Shown in pieces: positions 40,863 to 52,303 of a stretch of 64,000 nucleotides of DNA (its first letter is position 1; the number at the start of each line of letters is the position of its first letter). The DNA is taken from the NCBI RefSeq assembly GCF_964275005.1, contig NW_027307679.1:114247-178246 (forward strand), read 5' to 3'. The position numbers and the translations under genes are program-made. Source of the DNA: Diadema setosum. Its lineage: Eukaryota; Echinodermata; Echinoidea; Diadematoida; Diadematidae. The notes beneath the pieces were generated by a model, which was given only the letters and a program-made list of their open reading frames with translations, did no database searches and was not told the origin of the DNA.

Positions 40863-41930
40863 CATAGATTTCTGATTCAGTAATGTGATGTTCTGTCTAT
40901 CTTGAACACCCAGCAATGTGTTGTGATTTGATGTAGTTAAGGTGAAATACAGTCTTGATTTCAGAGTCATTCACTGCAATCCCAATCCTGGCGATTAGTC
41001 ATAATAACAATAATCTAAGATAATTCAGTCTTTGGCGGCACATCCAGTCAAAGCAGTCGGCTTTGTTAACTGCGTCGTCCACATTCTACATATCACATTA
41101 ATTTATCTCCCTGTTATCTGTAAATGAAACAAAGCATTATTAAGGGCTCCTGAAACCAAAATCATCCTAATTTTCATGTTGAGGTCATTTTTAGGTAATG
41201 TTTTGTGCTGATTTTGCACTTCTTTTTTATTATTCTGACGAATGAAAGTTGTAGTATTTTGATAGAAGCTACAGGTCTGGGAACGCCCTTAAAAATTCTG
41301 TCGAAACACACGAACGGCGCGTAGGCCCTTATGACGTCATCTCAAGAAAGATGCGCGTTCGGGCAGACGCTACTCGGCTCTATTTGCTCAATGTTGTATA
41401 TATATTCTATTAGCTTTTGTCGTTCGTCTACAGTGGATAACATTTTTTTTTTCTTTGATAACCTTTTACCCAGAAGCATGAGCGATTCATCGGATAAAAG
41501 CGTGGAAGATAGGGTTGACTCTTCAAGTTCAGTTTTTGAACATGCAGAATTTTGTGAAAAAAATTCCTGCTTTTTTTGCCTAGTCGAGGTGCAGATAGCT
41601 GATTTGATGATGGAGAAGACATTGAGAGGCGTCTTGGTAACAGAGATTGGTAAACTAGACTGTTGATTTTCATTTAACTATAATTATATTAATTTTTGTA
41701 GCAAAATTGTAGTCCCCTAGCTACCAATTTGCCCCCTACCCGTACTTTCGCGGCTTCGACGTGCGTATTAATTTTACTAATCGTATATCACCCCGATCTG
41801 CCCGGAGAGCTAGGGTTTGCTTATACTGCCACCGCCAGCCCAGCCTAGGCGCGCAGCACTTTGGCCGCGCCTTGGCCGTAGCTATAATACGTAAAGAGGC
41901 CTAGACTCGGCATTTATCGGGGGGGGGGGG
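40863..41930. other. intergenic, nothing recognised
   Basis: A 111-codon plus frame at 41,331-41,666 (inner part MSDSSDKSVEDRVDSSSSVF, acidic and serine-rich, then two CxxC-like pairs) is not matched to any family I know. Treat it as unsupported. Poly-G at 41,920-41,932. Confidence 0.3.
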
Positions 41931-43047
41931 GGTATGCCTCCGCCACGAGGTGTCGCCGGAGGCATTATGTTTTCGGGCTGTCCGTCCGGTTGCCGTCCGT
42001 ACTTCCGTCCGTCCTTCCGTCCGTCCATGATCAATTTGTGTGGACAGCGTAACTAAAAAAACTGTTTGAGGTATCCTAATGAAACTTGGCATGTGGGCGA
42101 AGTTGTGCCGATCAACTTGTGGGTGCACATACGCAAGGGTAAAGGTCAAAAGGCAAGGTCAATCAATACTCAAAATTTCATAGTTTCCCCTATATCTATG
42201 CAAAGATATTTATCTTGAAACTTGGTGTATATATGTACTGCTAAATGAGGATTCTTCAGAAAGAGGTTTGGGTCATGAGATCAAAGATCAAAGGTCAAGT
42301 GAATATATTAGAATTTCACTTTTTTCTCCATATTTCTCAATTGGTTCAAGGTTTCTTCATGTACTGACTGGCAGTGATTTTGAAGGGATTTTGGGGTCAT
42401 GGGTCATAGGTCAGCGGTCGAAGGTCAAGGTCAACTCCTTAAAATGACACTATTTCCTCTTATTTATGCAATGCATACAGCTAGGATTTTTCTTCAAACA
42501 GAATATATACTAGTACATGCCTTACCCAATAGAAATTCTCTTGGAATTTTCTTGCCAAGGGGTAAAGGTCACAGGTCAAGTGAAAGTGAAAGTGCTCAAT
42601 TTCAAATCTTTCACCATATCTCGAAAGTGACTCAAGGTATCATCATGGAACTATTACTTATCTTTGCATGTTCTACCTGACAGTGATTCTTTTGGGAATT
42701 TTAGGGTCACAGGGTCAAAGGTCAAGAGACAAAGGCCAGGTTAAAATGCTACAATTTTACTATTTTATACTGAAATTACACTTTTTGTCAATACTTTGAA
42801 AATTACTTGATGCATAAACTTATTAAAAGGTCAAAGGTCAAGTAAAAATCCTGAAATCCCCAAATACCTGCACTCTTAAACAACATAGCCATTCGTCCAG
42901 TTATACGTAGTTCAGGAAAAGTGAACATTCAACACATTTGTGACAAGCCTGTCATTTTAATATTTTGAAAATTATGCAAAACTATCATTGTACATTGCCA
43001 AGACATTGTACTATTAGAAGAACCATGCATTGTGGCGGAGGCATACC
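41931..43047. mobile_element. TIR element carrying clusters of AGGTCA half-sites
   Basis: Perfect 16-bp inverted ends GGTATGCCTCCGCCAC / GTGGCGGAGGCATACC; a second GCCGGAGGCATTATG lies just inside the left end. The body has a CCGTCCGT-rich start and then six or more patches of direct AGGTCA repeats (about 42,138-42,160, 42,275-42,300, 42,395-42,440, 42,560-42,580, 42,700-42,735, 42,827-42,842), including GGTCAAAGGTCA (DR1). The same style occurs at 53,490-53,900. No ORF. Confidence 0.75.
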
Positions 43048-44332
43048 AGTCGCCATAACGACATTTCAAGTTTGTTTTTGTTTTTTCATGAGATGAGCTT
43101 GGAACTCGAACTGCATGAGCAGAATTGAGATTTGCTTCGCTTAAAAGTAATAGAAATAAGGTCTTGGAGCTTTCAGCAATCATTAAGTTTATTTGCATAA
43201 GCATGATGTTGAATTATGTTAATGGGCTTTGAAAAAAAAACAAAAACAAACATTCTTTTGTGGACAAAATATGGGCAATTATGCATTGATCTGGCTCCCA
43301 CCAGCTCAGCCCCGGCGGTTTCCCGATGCTGATATACGAACAACAGCCCCTAAGGCATGCACTGCACTAGGCTCATGCTGATGAATGATAATGTTTCACT
43401 TCATTGATCATCCCCGCTCTTTATCTGATCATAAAGCCTAAATCTGAAATTTCTGCGCATTAACATGAACAGAATTTTTGATCAGGCCTTCTATTAGTTG
43501 TCCTGAAAATATTACAGCAAAATACGTGTAGATCTATATATCAAATTTTGTTCAGCAAATTGTAATATCTTATATAAATTTTTATGTCACGTCATGAGCC
43601 AAACTCTGATCATTCCAATTTCAGAGCAAAGTCATGATTATTGATACAAGTAAATTCTACTGTATTGATACTAGTATCATCATTTTATTTTTTTACTACA
43701 AATTTTCATTGACATTGATTTGCATACATCTATTTCTTCTATCAACTCTTTGTGTGCCATGTTGCAAACCCCCTGTGGGCCACATTATTCTGACACTGCA
43801 ATGTAGTCATGACTTGAGAAAGATATTCAGATTTTCAAACCTATGTAACTTTTGTGTGTGTGTGTGTGTGTGTGTGTTATCTACCCTAGACATGTAATGA
43901 GCAAAGTTGTACAGGAAAATCTCAAGCTTTGCTTCGAAGTAAATTGTATGACAAATCAATGATTTTTTTTCTTTCAAATTACCAATAGCTACATTATTGT
44001 AGAGGCAGGAATTTTTGCACACCAAACAGTGACAGAAACCTGGAATTTACTCACAATGCCAGTAGGAAACACCACTAGATATTCAGTCACCACATAAAAT
44101 GCAAGCTACACGTGACAGGAATAGAATCTACAGAAACTCTTCCATTGTACTGTGGAATTTGACGATTTATCGATTGGTCAGAGCGCCTTTTTGCGTTTAA
44201 GCAGAATATGCGAACTTGGCACGTCGTCGACTGAGTCAGGCGTGGTAACGTACGTATAGGACATGTTATAATATTACTATATGTGGTGTATAATTACGGG
44301 GGAGGATTGCAAGTATTGGCCAGGTGAACTTG
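43048..44332. other. intergenic, (GT)n microsatellite only
   Basis: (GT)n at 43,853-43,878. No repeat borders or domains were found. Confidence 0.3.
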
Positions 44333-44530
44333 TCATACATTGCAAACAGTGCCTGGAATGACAGGCGCAGCATCGGGTTTCAGCCTTCTGATGCGTTTGA
44401 TATCAAACTGGGCATGCAGCCCGACTTCGAAGGCATCCTCCGAGAAGTGGGCACTGCATACCAAGTTTGAGCTGCTGGGCCCGTCCCAATCGGCCCTCGT
44501 CAGCTTTACTCTTGCTGTCCAAATTTTCAA
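44333..44530 (-). CDS. THAP-domain exon, C-terminal half
   Basis: THAP domains are zinc-dependent DNA-binding folds of P-element transposases and animal transcription factors. The minus frame reads KIWTARVKLTRADWDGPSSS, NLVCSAHFSEDAFEVG, then IRRLKPDAAPVIP. It has the conserved Trp, the C-x2-H pair, and a variant of the closing AVPTI box. The first CxxC half is absent. A splice acceptor-like AG just upstream (TGTAAAG near 44,531) would fit the intron that often splits this domain. The frame ends TVCNV and stop. It may be an exon of an unseen host gene or a transposase relic; no partner exon was found nearby. Confidence 0.6.
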   Translation of the reverse strand: MKIWTARVKLTRADWDGPSSSNLVCSAHFSEDAFEVGLHAQFDIKRIRRLKPDAAPVIPGTVCNV

Positions 44531-44650
44531 GCTTTACAGGGAGCAGCTAAGATCTCCTAAAACAATATTATTTTTTTTCGTGCAATCAAACGTTTGACAA
44601 CCAAACGTCTTTCGAACAATCAACACACGATAACAGCGGGGTAGGCTGGT

Positions 44651-44955
44651 GAACCGCTGGATGAGGATACTAGAGGGTATGACGTATGTGTGGACAACAA
44701 TATAAAGAAAATATCTTTGAAAATCCACAAAAATTCACTTTTCTATCATAATGAAAGAGCACTTGACTAACCACTTTCAGAAAGCAGGGGGAATAATTGC
44801 TACCATTATTATGTCAGTATCAAGTTGATGGAATAGGGCCCCTTTTGTAATTTTCATGAAAAGTTAATTTTTGTGGAATTCTCTTTATATTTTCTTTATA
44901 TTGTTGTCCACACACAAGTCATTGAACCTTTGGTAGTCACCTCATCCAGTGGTTC
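44651..44955. mobile_element. foldback MITE
   Basis: The left arm GAACCGCTGGATGAGG ... TGTGTGGACAACAATATAAA is inverted on the right (TTTATATTGTTGTCCACACA ... CCTCATCCAGTGGTTC). Arms of about 100 bp with mismatches, and a short unpaired centre. No ORF. Confidence 0.8.
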
Positions 44956-45111
44956 AATTCATAACTTTTGCATCGATCGTCCGATTTTCATCAAACTTTC
45001 ACTCATCTATTATGTTCTCGTAATGTTGCTGCTTTCACTCAATCCACATTTTGTTCTAGGGTTTGGATTTCCTATACAGGGACTGTGCAGTACTGGTTGA
45101 GGTGGGGATTC

Positions 45112-45431
45112 GTTTTTTAACATTTCTAAGTGAAATAATGAGAAACATCTTATGAAATATGAAAGAGCATGTAATTTTAGGAAGGACTCAACGTTTATTT
45201 GACGAAAATTGGTTTTTCAGTTGGCTGAGATATCCAAAAAGCTGATGATAATAAAAGGCGAGACGGCCATGCCTTTTATTAGGATCTCCTTTTTTGTTTC
45301 ACCTTGTTTTTGGATATGTCAGCCATTTCAAAACCAATTTTCATCAAATAAACCCTTGATACCCCTTAGAATTGCATGCTCTTTGACATCTCATGGAGTG
45401 GTCTCTGAATATCTGAAAATGTTAAAAACTA
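45112..45431. mobile_element. foldback MITE, GAAAGAGCATG family
   Basis: Arms of about 140 bp: TTTTAACATTTC, GAAAGAGCATGTAATTTTAG and TGGCTGAGATATCCAAAAA on the left, with complements on the right. A one-armed relative lies at about 48,655-48,770 (TTAAAGAGCATGTTATTCCA). Confidence 0.8.
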
Positions 45432-45540
45432 AATCCAGACATCAATCATAACTACACACACCCTTTAATGTAAAGGTCACCAGGTTCCCGTATGGAATGG
45501 ATTATATCTATTATGAGGATTTAAATACACGTGATTCATG

Positions 45541-46245
45541 GGTCTAGGAACACCACCCCCTGGAAAACCACCCTCCGGGTAACTACCATCCGGATAATTA
45601 CCCCCATGAAAATTCCCCCCTAGGGCAACTACCACACGGACAACTACCCTCCAAGGGCAATTACCCTCCAGGGTAATTACCCCCTAGGACAACTACCCCC
45701 CGGACAGCTACCCTCCTAGGGCAATCACCCCCAGGGCAATTCCCCCTTAGGAAAACTACCCCCTGGATAACTACCCCTCGGATAACTACCCCTGGATAAC
45801 TACCCCTCGGATAACTACCCCCTGGATAACTACCCCCCGGAGAACTACCCACTGGGTAACTACCCCCCGGAGAACTACCCTCTGGATAACTACCCCCCGG
45901 AGTACTACCCCCTGGGTAACTACCCCCCGGAGAACTACCCCCTGGGTAACTACCCCCGGATAACTACCCCCGGAGAACTACCCCCCGGATAATTACCCCC
46001 CGGATAATTACCCTCCGGATAACTATCCCCCAGATAATTACCACCAGGATAATTATCCCCAGGTTAACTACCCTCTCCTCCGATAACTAGACCCCAGATA
46101 ACTTCCCATGGATGATTACCCCGGATAAGTAGGCCTACAACTCCCCCTCCCCTATATAACTATCAAAAGGAAAAGTACCCCCAGGACAGTGCACCACGTC
46201 AATTACCCCCTGGATAACTACCTCCCGGGTCATTGCCCCCCCCCC
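45541..46245. repeat. minisatellite array, unit about 15 bp CCCCCGGATAACTAC (left array)
   Basis: About 45 copies of a unit varying between CCCCCGGATAACTAC and CCCTGGGTAACTAC / CCAGGGCAATTAC. It starts at GGGTCTAGGAACACC. Nearest-neighbour units are most alike in the middle (45,760-46,000), as expected for slippage or unequal exchange. Confidence 0.9.
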
Positions 46246-46892
46246 CCAACTCTTACTTTTAATAAAAAGAATATTATTACAACAGGAAACGAAGTTCTTT
46301 GTATCATTTGCCAGGAATCACGGAGATGCCATACTGATACTTCATCTTATGTAAACAACATCTTAAGGATTTACGATTTGTATCGTTTGCATTTAGGACG
46401 ATTTATGTACAAGCTTAATTTCTCCCTTCTGTATTTTGACTCTATGTTCATCAAAAACGAAACTGTCCCTGCATATCCTACCCAGTAATCCAGTAAATGT
46501 CAATGCCTTTAACCAAAACTGTTTTCGCTAAATCTGTATTTTCTTTTACTGTTCCGAAATTTCGGATTTCTCTTGATAGTAGTATAAAAGAATTTTAAGT
46601 TTGAATGCCTTTACCATTGAACTAAAGACATTTTGAAGAAATGTTAGACTTCACTTTTTGCAATATTTTTTTAACCACAATCGTCTATCGTTTACCACAA
46701 CTCCATGTAACACTTCTTTATTTTGAGGAGCTTATATCTCATGCCTCACGTGCCCTGGTTTTGACCCATCATCTTCCTCTTCCCTCTCGCTTTTCTCTGT
46801 CCATGTACCGTGAAGGTAGTCTATTCCTGTCATTCATTGCTCACCTTTCCTCTTTCTCTCATTACAAGGGATTTATCTCGTGTGTTCATGTG

Positions 46893-48258
46893 CAGTGCAC
46901 TCCCGTTAGGACGAAATGCCCAGGACCGGCAGTTGTTTGTTGTTGTTTTTTTTTCGTTTTAACGAAATTTCGTTATAACCGAACAAATATGATATGCAAT
47001 GTATAACGAAAAGAAGGAAACCACGCATAAAAATAAATTTCTGTTTGTTGAATCCTCATCATACGCTGGAAAGCTATGTGAAATGGGAGAGTATCTTTTT
47101 AATTTCGTTTAAATATTACATTTTAAACAGAGCATAAAGTTGTTTGTGTTGTCACACATGTGTAGAAAATGACGGTGTCTTTAGGATTTGGTTACAGTTC
47201 GCAATTCCAAAGGTTCTTTTCTTACTTAACTACGTTACTCCGAAGGCTCCTTATTCCGAAGTTTCGCCATTCCCGGGATTCCGATGATTTGTTTATCTGA
47301 AGTTTCGCATTTCCGAAGAATCATTATTCCGAAAGTTCATAATTTGAATTAAAATGATATATTGTTCATTTTCCGAAGGTTCGTTGATCTATAAATGAAA
47401 TGAGGTTCGTCATTCTGAAGGTTAATCATAAATCAAAAAAAAAAAGAAAGGTTCACTATTCAGAAAGTCCGTTGTTCCGAAGGCTTTTTCATCCGAAAAT
47501 GAAATAAGGTTCGTTATTCCGAAGAAAGTTTGTTAATGAAAAAAAAATGAGAAAGGGTAGTTATTTCGAAGATTTATTTATCTTAAGACGATTATAAGGA
47601 TTGCAATTCTTAAGTTTTGTTAGTGTACTCACCTTTTTCCACCATGGATTAACGATTCTTTTTGTAATGTTCCGATTAACGAACGTTTTGAATTCCTATC
47701 ATTTTCGGACTAACGAACCGTATAAGATTAAGAATAAGAACCATATCTTATTATCGGATTAACGAACCTTTGGAATAATGCCAAAATGTGCTTAATATTT
47801 CATTTCCGAACTATTACGGACATTTAGTTGTATCAGAATCTGTGTGTTTTGTATTAAAGGACTTCGGAACAATGAAACAAACCTTATCTGAATTCAGATT
47901 ATTGTATTACAATAACGCAAGCTCCCCTCGGAAACTGTGCGTGATACACGGAGTGAACATACAATGATGTGAAGCGTTCGCTCATGCATGCAGAGACGCT
48001 ATAAAATTGCTTGTTCCGCTACGCATTTTCGAATGCGATCCGCATTTCGTTGTAACGGAGCACATTTCTTTTGTTTTTCTTTGTCAGTGGCGCTCAGAAA
48101 AGGCTTCGTGGTAACGAAAATTTTGTTAAAGCCGTCTTCGTTATAAGCGAATTTTGTACTAAGACTTTAATGGCGATAATTTTGGGACCAGAAGTTTTGC
48201 TTCGTTTAATATGACGAAATTTCGTTATAACCGCGTTCGTTGTAACTGGAGTACACTG
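46893..48258. mobile_element. CAGTG-ended MITE (pogo/Tigger-like), 1.37 kb
   Basis: Left CAGTGCACTCCCGTTAGGAC and right (reverse complement) CAGTGTACTCCAGTTACAAC, with TA directly after the right end. Subterminal TTTTAACGAAATTTCGTTAT motifs appear on both sides. Ends and TA target resemble pogo-type Tc1/mariner non-autonomous elements. The interior carries a further inverted structure (47,190-47,890). Confidence 0.7.
47190..47890. repeat. inverted TTCCGAAGGTTCGTTATT repeat cluster
   Basis: The left half repeats GGTTCGTTATTCCGAAG in direct orientation about ten times. The right half (about 47,660-47,850) carries the inverse (CGGATTAACGAACCTTTGGAATAA). This is a foldback inserted in, or derived from, the pogo-like MITE. 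Confidence 0.65.
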
Positions 48259-48892
48259 TATCTTTATTTGTGTACTTCGTCTCTGTCTTAATTTGCTTTC
48301 TTTGCAATGTTTCATCAATTTTATAACTGCTTTACTATTATACCGTTAACGCTCATTTCAGAATTGCCCTTCTACTGCATCATTGGGCATTAAGTATATC
48401 AAGGATGCGGGAACAGATTGCCACATCCTTGGTATGATCACCGCAGAGTATTACCTCCCTTGACAATTACTCCTCATTAAAATTAGGCTCCAAACAATCA
48501 CCCCTCTTGCAATAACTCCCCCCCCCCAGAAAATTACGTCTCTCATTGTCATTTTCGAACAACGTTTGCTATTTGAATTGAAAAAAAACAACAACATTTT
48601 TGCATATCGTCTGGTTTTGGTCGAGACCTAACTTCAGGTTTTCAACATCTTTTGGGTGAGATGATTAGAAACCCCTTACGAAATATTAAAGAGCATGTTA
48701 TTCCAAGAAGGATTCAAGTTTTTGTGAGAAAAAAAATAGTCTTAAAATGGCCGGGATAAAACAGAGCAGCCCTAATGTAAAAAGGATTCTGTCAACTACA
48801 ACTCTCTAGATCTATTCAAAAAGAGGGTGCAGGACAAAAGACTTCGTCAACAACTAGGGGTGTTTTGTAAAAAAAAAAAAAAAAAAAGAAAA
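48259..48892. other. MITE fragment and low complexity
   Basis: Includes the one-armed GAGCATG MITE relative (about 48,655-48,770) and an A19 run at 48,871-48,889. Nothing else was recognised. Confidence 0.4.
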
Positions 48893-48975
48893 GAAATACC
48901 GTTAAACTCGTGATACTTTACTCTTTCTAATCAGGCTAGCTTATATATGAACTGGATTTCCCCTTAAAGTGTCGA
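48893..48975. mobile_element. end fragment of the AAAGGGGAAATCC MITE family
   Basis: ACCGTTAAACTCGTGATACT, ACTCTTTCTAATCAGGCTAG and GAACTGGATTTCCCCTT match the right end of the complete element at 61,669-62,274 in the same orientation. The other end is missing. Confidence 0.7.
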
Positions 48976-49514
48976 CAACATTTAATTTGAAAACTAGCAC
49001 AATTATACTTGTGTAAAATAAGCTGTAATGTTACTCAAATGACAGATTAGGGCACCGTTTGATAAAAGTTGCCAGTTATGACATCTTGTTAGTCTCTAAT
49101 AATTTCAATAAAACCATGGGTTCTGCTTGATTGATAAGCTCGAGTCACTGACTTGTTCCCATGGACCTGCTTTGATCGACCTACAACTATTGGTAATTGT
49201 GTGGAACTGGCAGCTTGTCAGGACTGATAACTTTATAACTTTCATAAAACCGTGCCCGGATCCTGGCAGAAACTATGGCTTTATATCGAAGGGCCCCTCG
49301 CTAATGTTAAGGGAATATGAATTGCAGTGAAATCAACTCTCCTTTTCTTATGTTTATCGTCTAATGTGTTATAATGGTAGAAAATGACAAGGAAAAAGAG
49401 TAAATGATGACAGTGTAAGAGAAAGGTGCATTAATGTAGGGACTACATGGGCTTAGTCTTCTGATATGGTGTTATGAACCTATGGAAAAATTACAACGGG
49501 TGTATGGTAACTTT

Positions 49515-50006
49515 CGGGGGGGGGGGAGGGAGGGTTGTCCAGTGGGTAAGTATCAGGAGGGGGCGGGGCGGTTCGGGGTATGTTTATGGGGGGTATCTCG
49601 GGGTGGTAATCCGGGTGGTAGTTATCCTGGGGGTAGTTATCCGGGGGGTAGTTAACTGGGGGTAGTTCTCCAGGGGTAGTTATCCAGGGGGTAGTTATCC
49701 GGGTGGTAGTTATCTGGGGGGTAGTTATCCGGGGGGTAGTCATCCAGGGGGTAATTGCCCAGGGGGTAGTTATCCGGGGGGGGGGGGTTGATGTCCTAGG
49801 GGTAATTGCCCTTGGGGGTAGTTGCCCTAGGAGGGTAGATGACCGGGTGGTGGTTGTCCTAGGGGGTAATGGCCCTGGAGGGTGATTGCCCAAGGAGGGT
49901 AGTTGTCCGGGGGTAGTTGCCCTAGGGGGGAATAGACCTGGGGGTAATTATCCGGGTGGTAGTTATCCGGAGGGAAGTTGCCCAGGGGGTAAGTGCCCGG
50001 ATACGG
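49515..50006. repeat. minisatellite array, unit about 15 bp GGGGGTAGTTATCCG (right array)
   Basis: About 30 units of GGGGGTAGTTATCC(G/A), the reverse complement of the left array. It ends with AAGTGCCCGGATACGG. Simple peptide frames (ITTPRITTPQ-like) on the minus strand are by-products. Confidence 0.9.
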
Positions 50007-50091
50007 TGATTCACAAGTAACCCTGAAGAAGAAGACGCTTGACGCATTGAAAATCTGGAAAATTGGATGTTAGTAATTATTTTAACAAACC

Positions 50092-50215
50092 CTTGTTGGT
50101 CGTTAAAGAGTCAGCGCCAAGACTACTTAACGCACCACCGGCATGTCCCATATAGTTTGCAGGTACAAAGCCTTGTTGGTCGTAAAGGAGTATGCGCCAA
50201 GACTACTTCATAGAC
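50092..50215 (+). repeat. two-copy direct repeat next to the array
   Basis: CTTGTTGGTCGTTAAAGAGT .. GCGCCAAGACTACTT occurs at 50,092 and again, slightly changed, at 50,172. About 80 bp period. Confidence 0.7.
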
Positions 50216-50453
50216 TACTAGTAGTTCATGCACCACTGGAACTGTCCCATACACTGAACCATGCACTTTGGGACTACATTTTTTTAGACCCCGCCCACTT
50301 TACTGTACGCTACTGTTGTGCAGAGGGCCAGGGTACGCAAAAGGGTGCGTTTCTTAGTGGAAACACACTGTGGTGTAAATTATGGGGCACCAAGTATCGA
50401 ACGGGCTGTTTCGTTACGAAATTGCTCTTCAGTGTAAATCCTCCCTATAGGGA

Positions 50454-50940
50454 TATTCACACGTACACCAATTAGCGGTATAAAAATCTCGAGATTGCAT
50501 CGCGATCGCAATCTCGAGATTTTTGCACGCGTGGACACAAAAAACCCGAAAGTTAGCGCGATCACCATCGCGATTACCATCGCGATGCTAATCCCAAGAA
50601 ATCTTGCGCTTATTTCTAAATTAGCGCGCTAATTCGGTCAGGTTTAGAAACTCGAGTTTTTATATCCCATCATACAATGCGCACATCACAACAGCGAGGC
50701 CTCTGCGAAGAGGTCCTTCACCTCTTTTGCGCACCATAACAACAACGTTCGAACCACACCACCTAAGACGCGCAAAAACAAATGGCAGTGAAGCCCGTGA
50801 GTTGTGTGACAAAGTTTGCAGGTTTGGCTGTTATCTTAATCGGCAATTAGCAGGTTATTTCTTTGTACGTGTGAACGGTTGCAAAAAAATCTCGAGATTT
50901 GTAGCGCGATCGTCATCCCTCTATTTTGTACGTGTGAATG
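50454..50940. mobile_element. MITE with TATTCACACGTAC-type ends and strong internal hairpin
   Basis: The left end TATTCACACGTACA and right end TGTACGTGTGAATG are inverted. At 50,482-50,524 lies a perfect hairpin: 17-bp arms AAAAATCTCGAGATTGC around ATCGCGATC. A third AAAATCTCGAGATT lies at about 50,886. CG-rich words (GCGATCG, CGCGAT) stand out from the flanks. Confidence 0.6.
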
Positions 50941-51778
50941 CGGGTAACGAGAGGGCTGCAGTACCAGTGGTGCGTGTAGTAGTCTTGCTGTGTGCAGACT
51001 CCTTTACAATCAACAAGGGTTTCTGCCTGCAAACTAGCTATAGCAGGCTCTAAAATCAGAACCTGACCTGATTGGATCTGTCTGTTTAAACTGAGCTGAA
51101 CCGCTACTCAAGACTGCTGTAGGAGGCATCAAAACCCCCATTTTGCTTAGCGTAAGTGGGGTATAAGAAGTCTGTCATTACATGACGTTTGAGCCTGCCC
51201 CTTTTGTTCTATGAGTGGCGGAAGGCTTGCATTATAAAACTACGTCTTAAAAAAAATCTATGAAAATACGTCGCATGAAAAAAAAAAAAGAATAAAAGCA
51301 TCATTTCGCTTACTGTTACCTGTCATGTGACTTTTTACGTGTATTTCTGAATATTGAAATGTAGACCTAAATATAATTTTATAAGCAATAGACCTAACCA
51401 GATAAATCGTGTTAGAAAAAAGGCAGGGGCGAGAGTTGACTGAAAGATCGGTCTGAGATCTTGTCGTCGAGAATATGTTTCGAGAGACTACGTCTGGCTT
51501 TACAGAATCGAAGGCTGTCCTACTGGACTACGGAGGAAAGCCGTGAAAATTACAAAATGATTTTAAAAACTCTTCCGGACGGACAGATTTTTCTGTCTAG
51601 GGCAGGGTAACCCCGGGGCCTGCCTTTTTTTTTTTTCGTAACCAAGCGAGAGATTATCTCATGATTTTTCATCACGCGCAGCAGCAAATGTACCATTCTC
51701 CTCGCCAAGTGTGGGAGCCATTCGTGAATATTCATTACGCAGGACGAAAAGCCCATACAACGAGGTGTGTATGATTTG

Positions 51779-51810
<32 letters not shown>

Positions 51811-52100
51811 TTACGCGTGTACAAATCGTATTTGCACATAACTCTCTGCGCTCGCGTGTACTCAACTCTGAGCTGAGTTCTGTGGTCGGCATTCAATTCA
51901 ATTCAATTCAATTCAATTCAATTCAATTCAATCACAGTGAAGAATCAATCTATCAATTCAATCACAGTGAAGAATCAATCAATTCTATTCAATCATATTG
52001 AATAGAATTCAATCATGACATCGTGAAGAACTTAGGATTGTGTTACTTAAGCGCGGGGCTGGGTACAGGATCTAGGATCATTGTAGCAACATAATTGTAT
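50941..52100. other. intergenic, microsatellites only
   Basis: (TG)n at 51,780-51,809; an (AATTC)n run at 51,890-51,932 followed by two copies of AATCACAGTGAAGAATCAATC. No gene was found. Confidence 0.4.
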
Positions 52101-52303
52101 TCAGGGAGATGAGAATAATTCAAACCTCCCTGAAACATTTAAGTTCGGTCGTTTGCACAGGTGGAATCAGCTGCATCGTATCTGACTCCTATTCCAAATA
52201 ATATTTCGAATGTTAATTGTTTCAAGTCGGCCCTCCATACCCGTTTACTTGAAGCAGCTCATGGTCTTTTCTTTGATTTAGAAACGTTATTCAAATGATT
52301 GAA
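52101..52303 (+). mobile_element. possible LINE C-terminal scrap
   Basis: Plus translation gives FGRLHRWNQLHRI and, in another frame, LTPIPNNISNVNCFKSALHT and LLEAAHGLF. This resembles the C-terminal end of CR1/Jockey-group ORF2 (..F..RLHRLWN..L...). Short and frame-shifted. Confidence 0.35.

Larger units (their letters stand above)
45541..50006. mobile_element. possible 4.5-kb composite bounded by inverted minisatellite arrays
   Basis: The left array (45,541-46,245) and right array (49,515-50,006) are the same minisatellite in opposite orientation. The outer ends, GGGTCTAG on the left and CCCGGATACGG on the right, match the two ends of the 190-bp element at 14,261-14,450. The interior (46,246-49,514) holds a pogo-like MITE and fragments of two other MITE families. 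No transposase. Inverted arrays acting as terminal repeats is an inference. Confidence 0.45.

Noticed and set aside
41331-41666. 111-codon plus frame with acidic MSDSSDKSVEDRVD start and two CxxC-like pairs
   Set aside because: No family recognised and no supporting exon or promoter; kept only as a note in the stretch description.
49480-49893. 137-codon minus-strand frame rich in ITTP repeats
   Set aside because: It is a translation of the GGGGGTAGTTATCCG array; no start context or non-repeat part.
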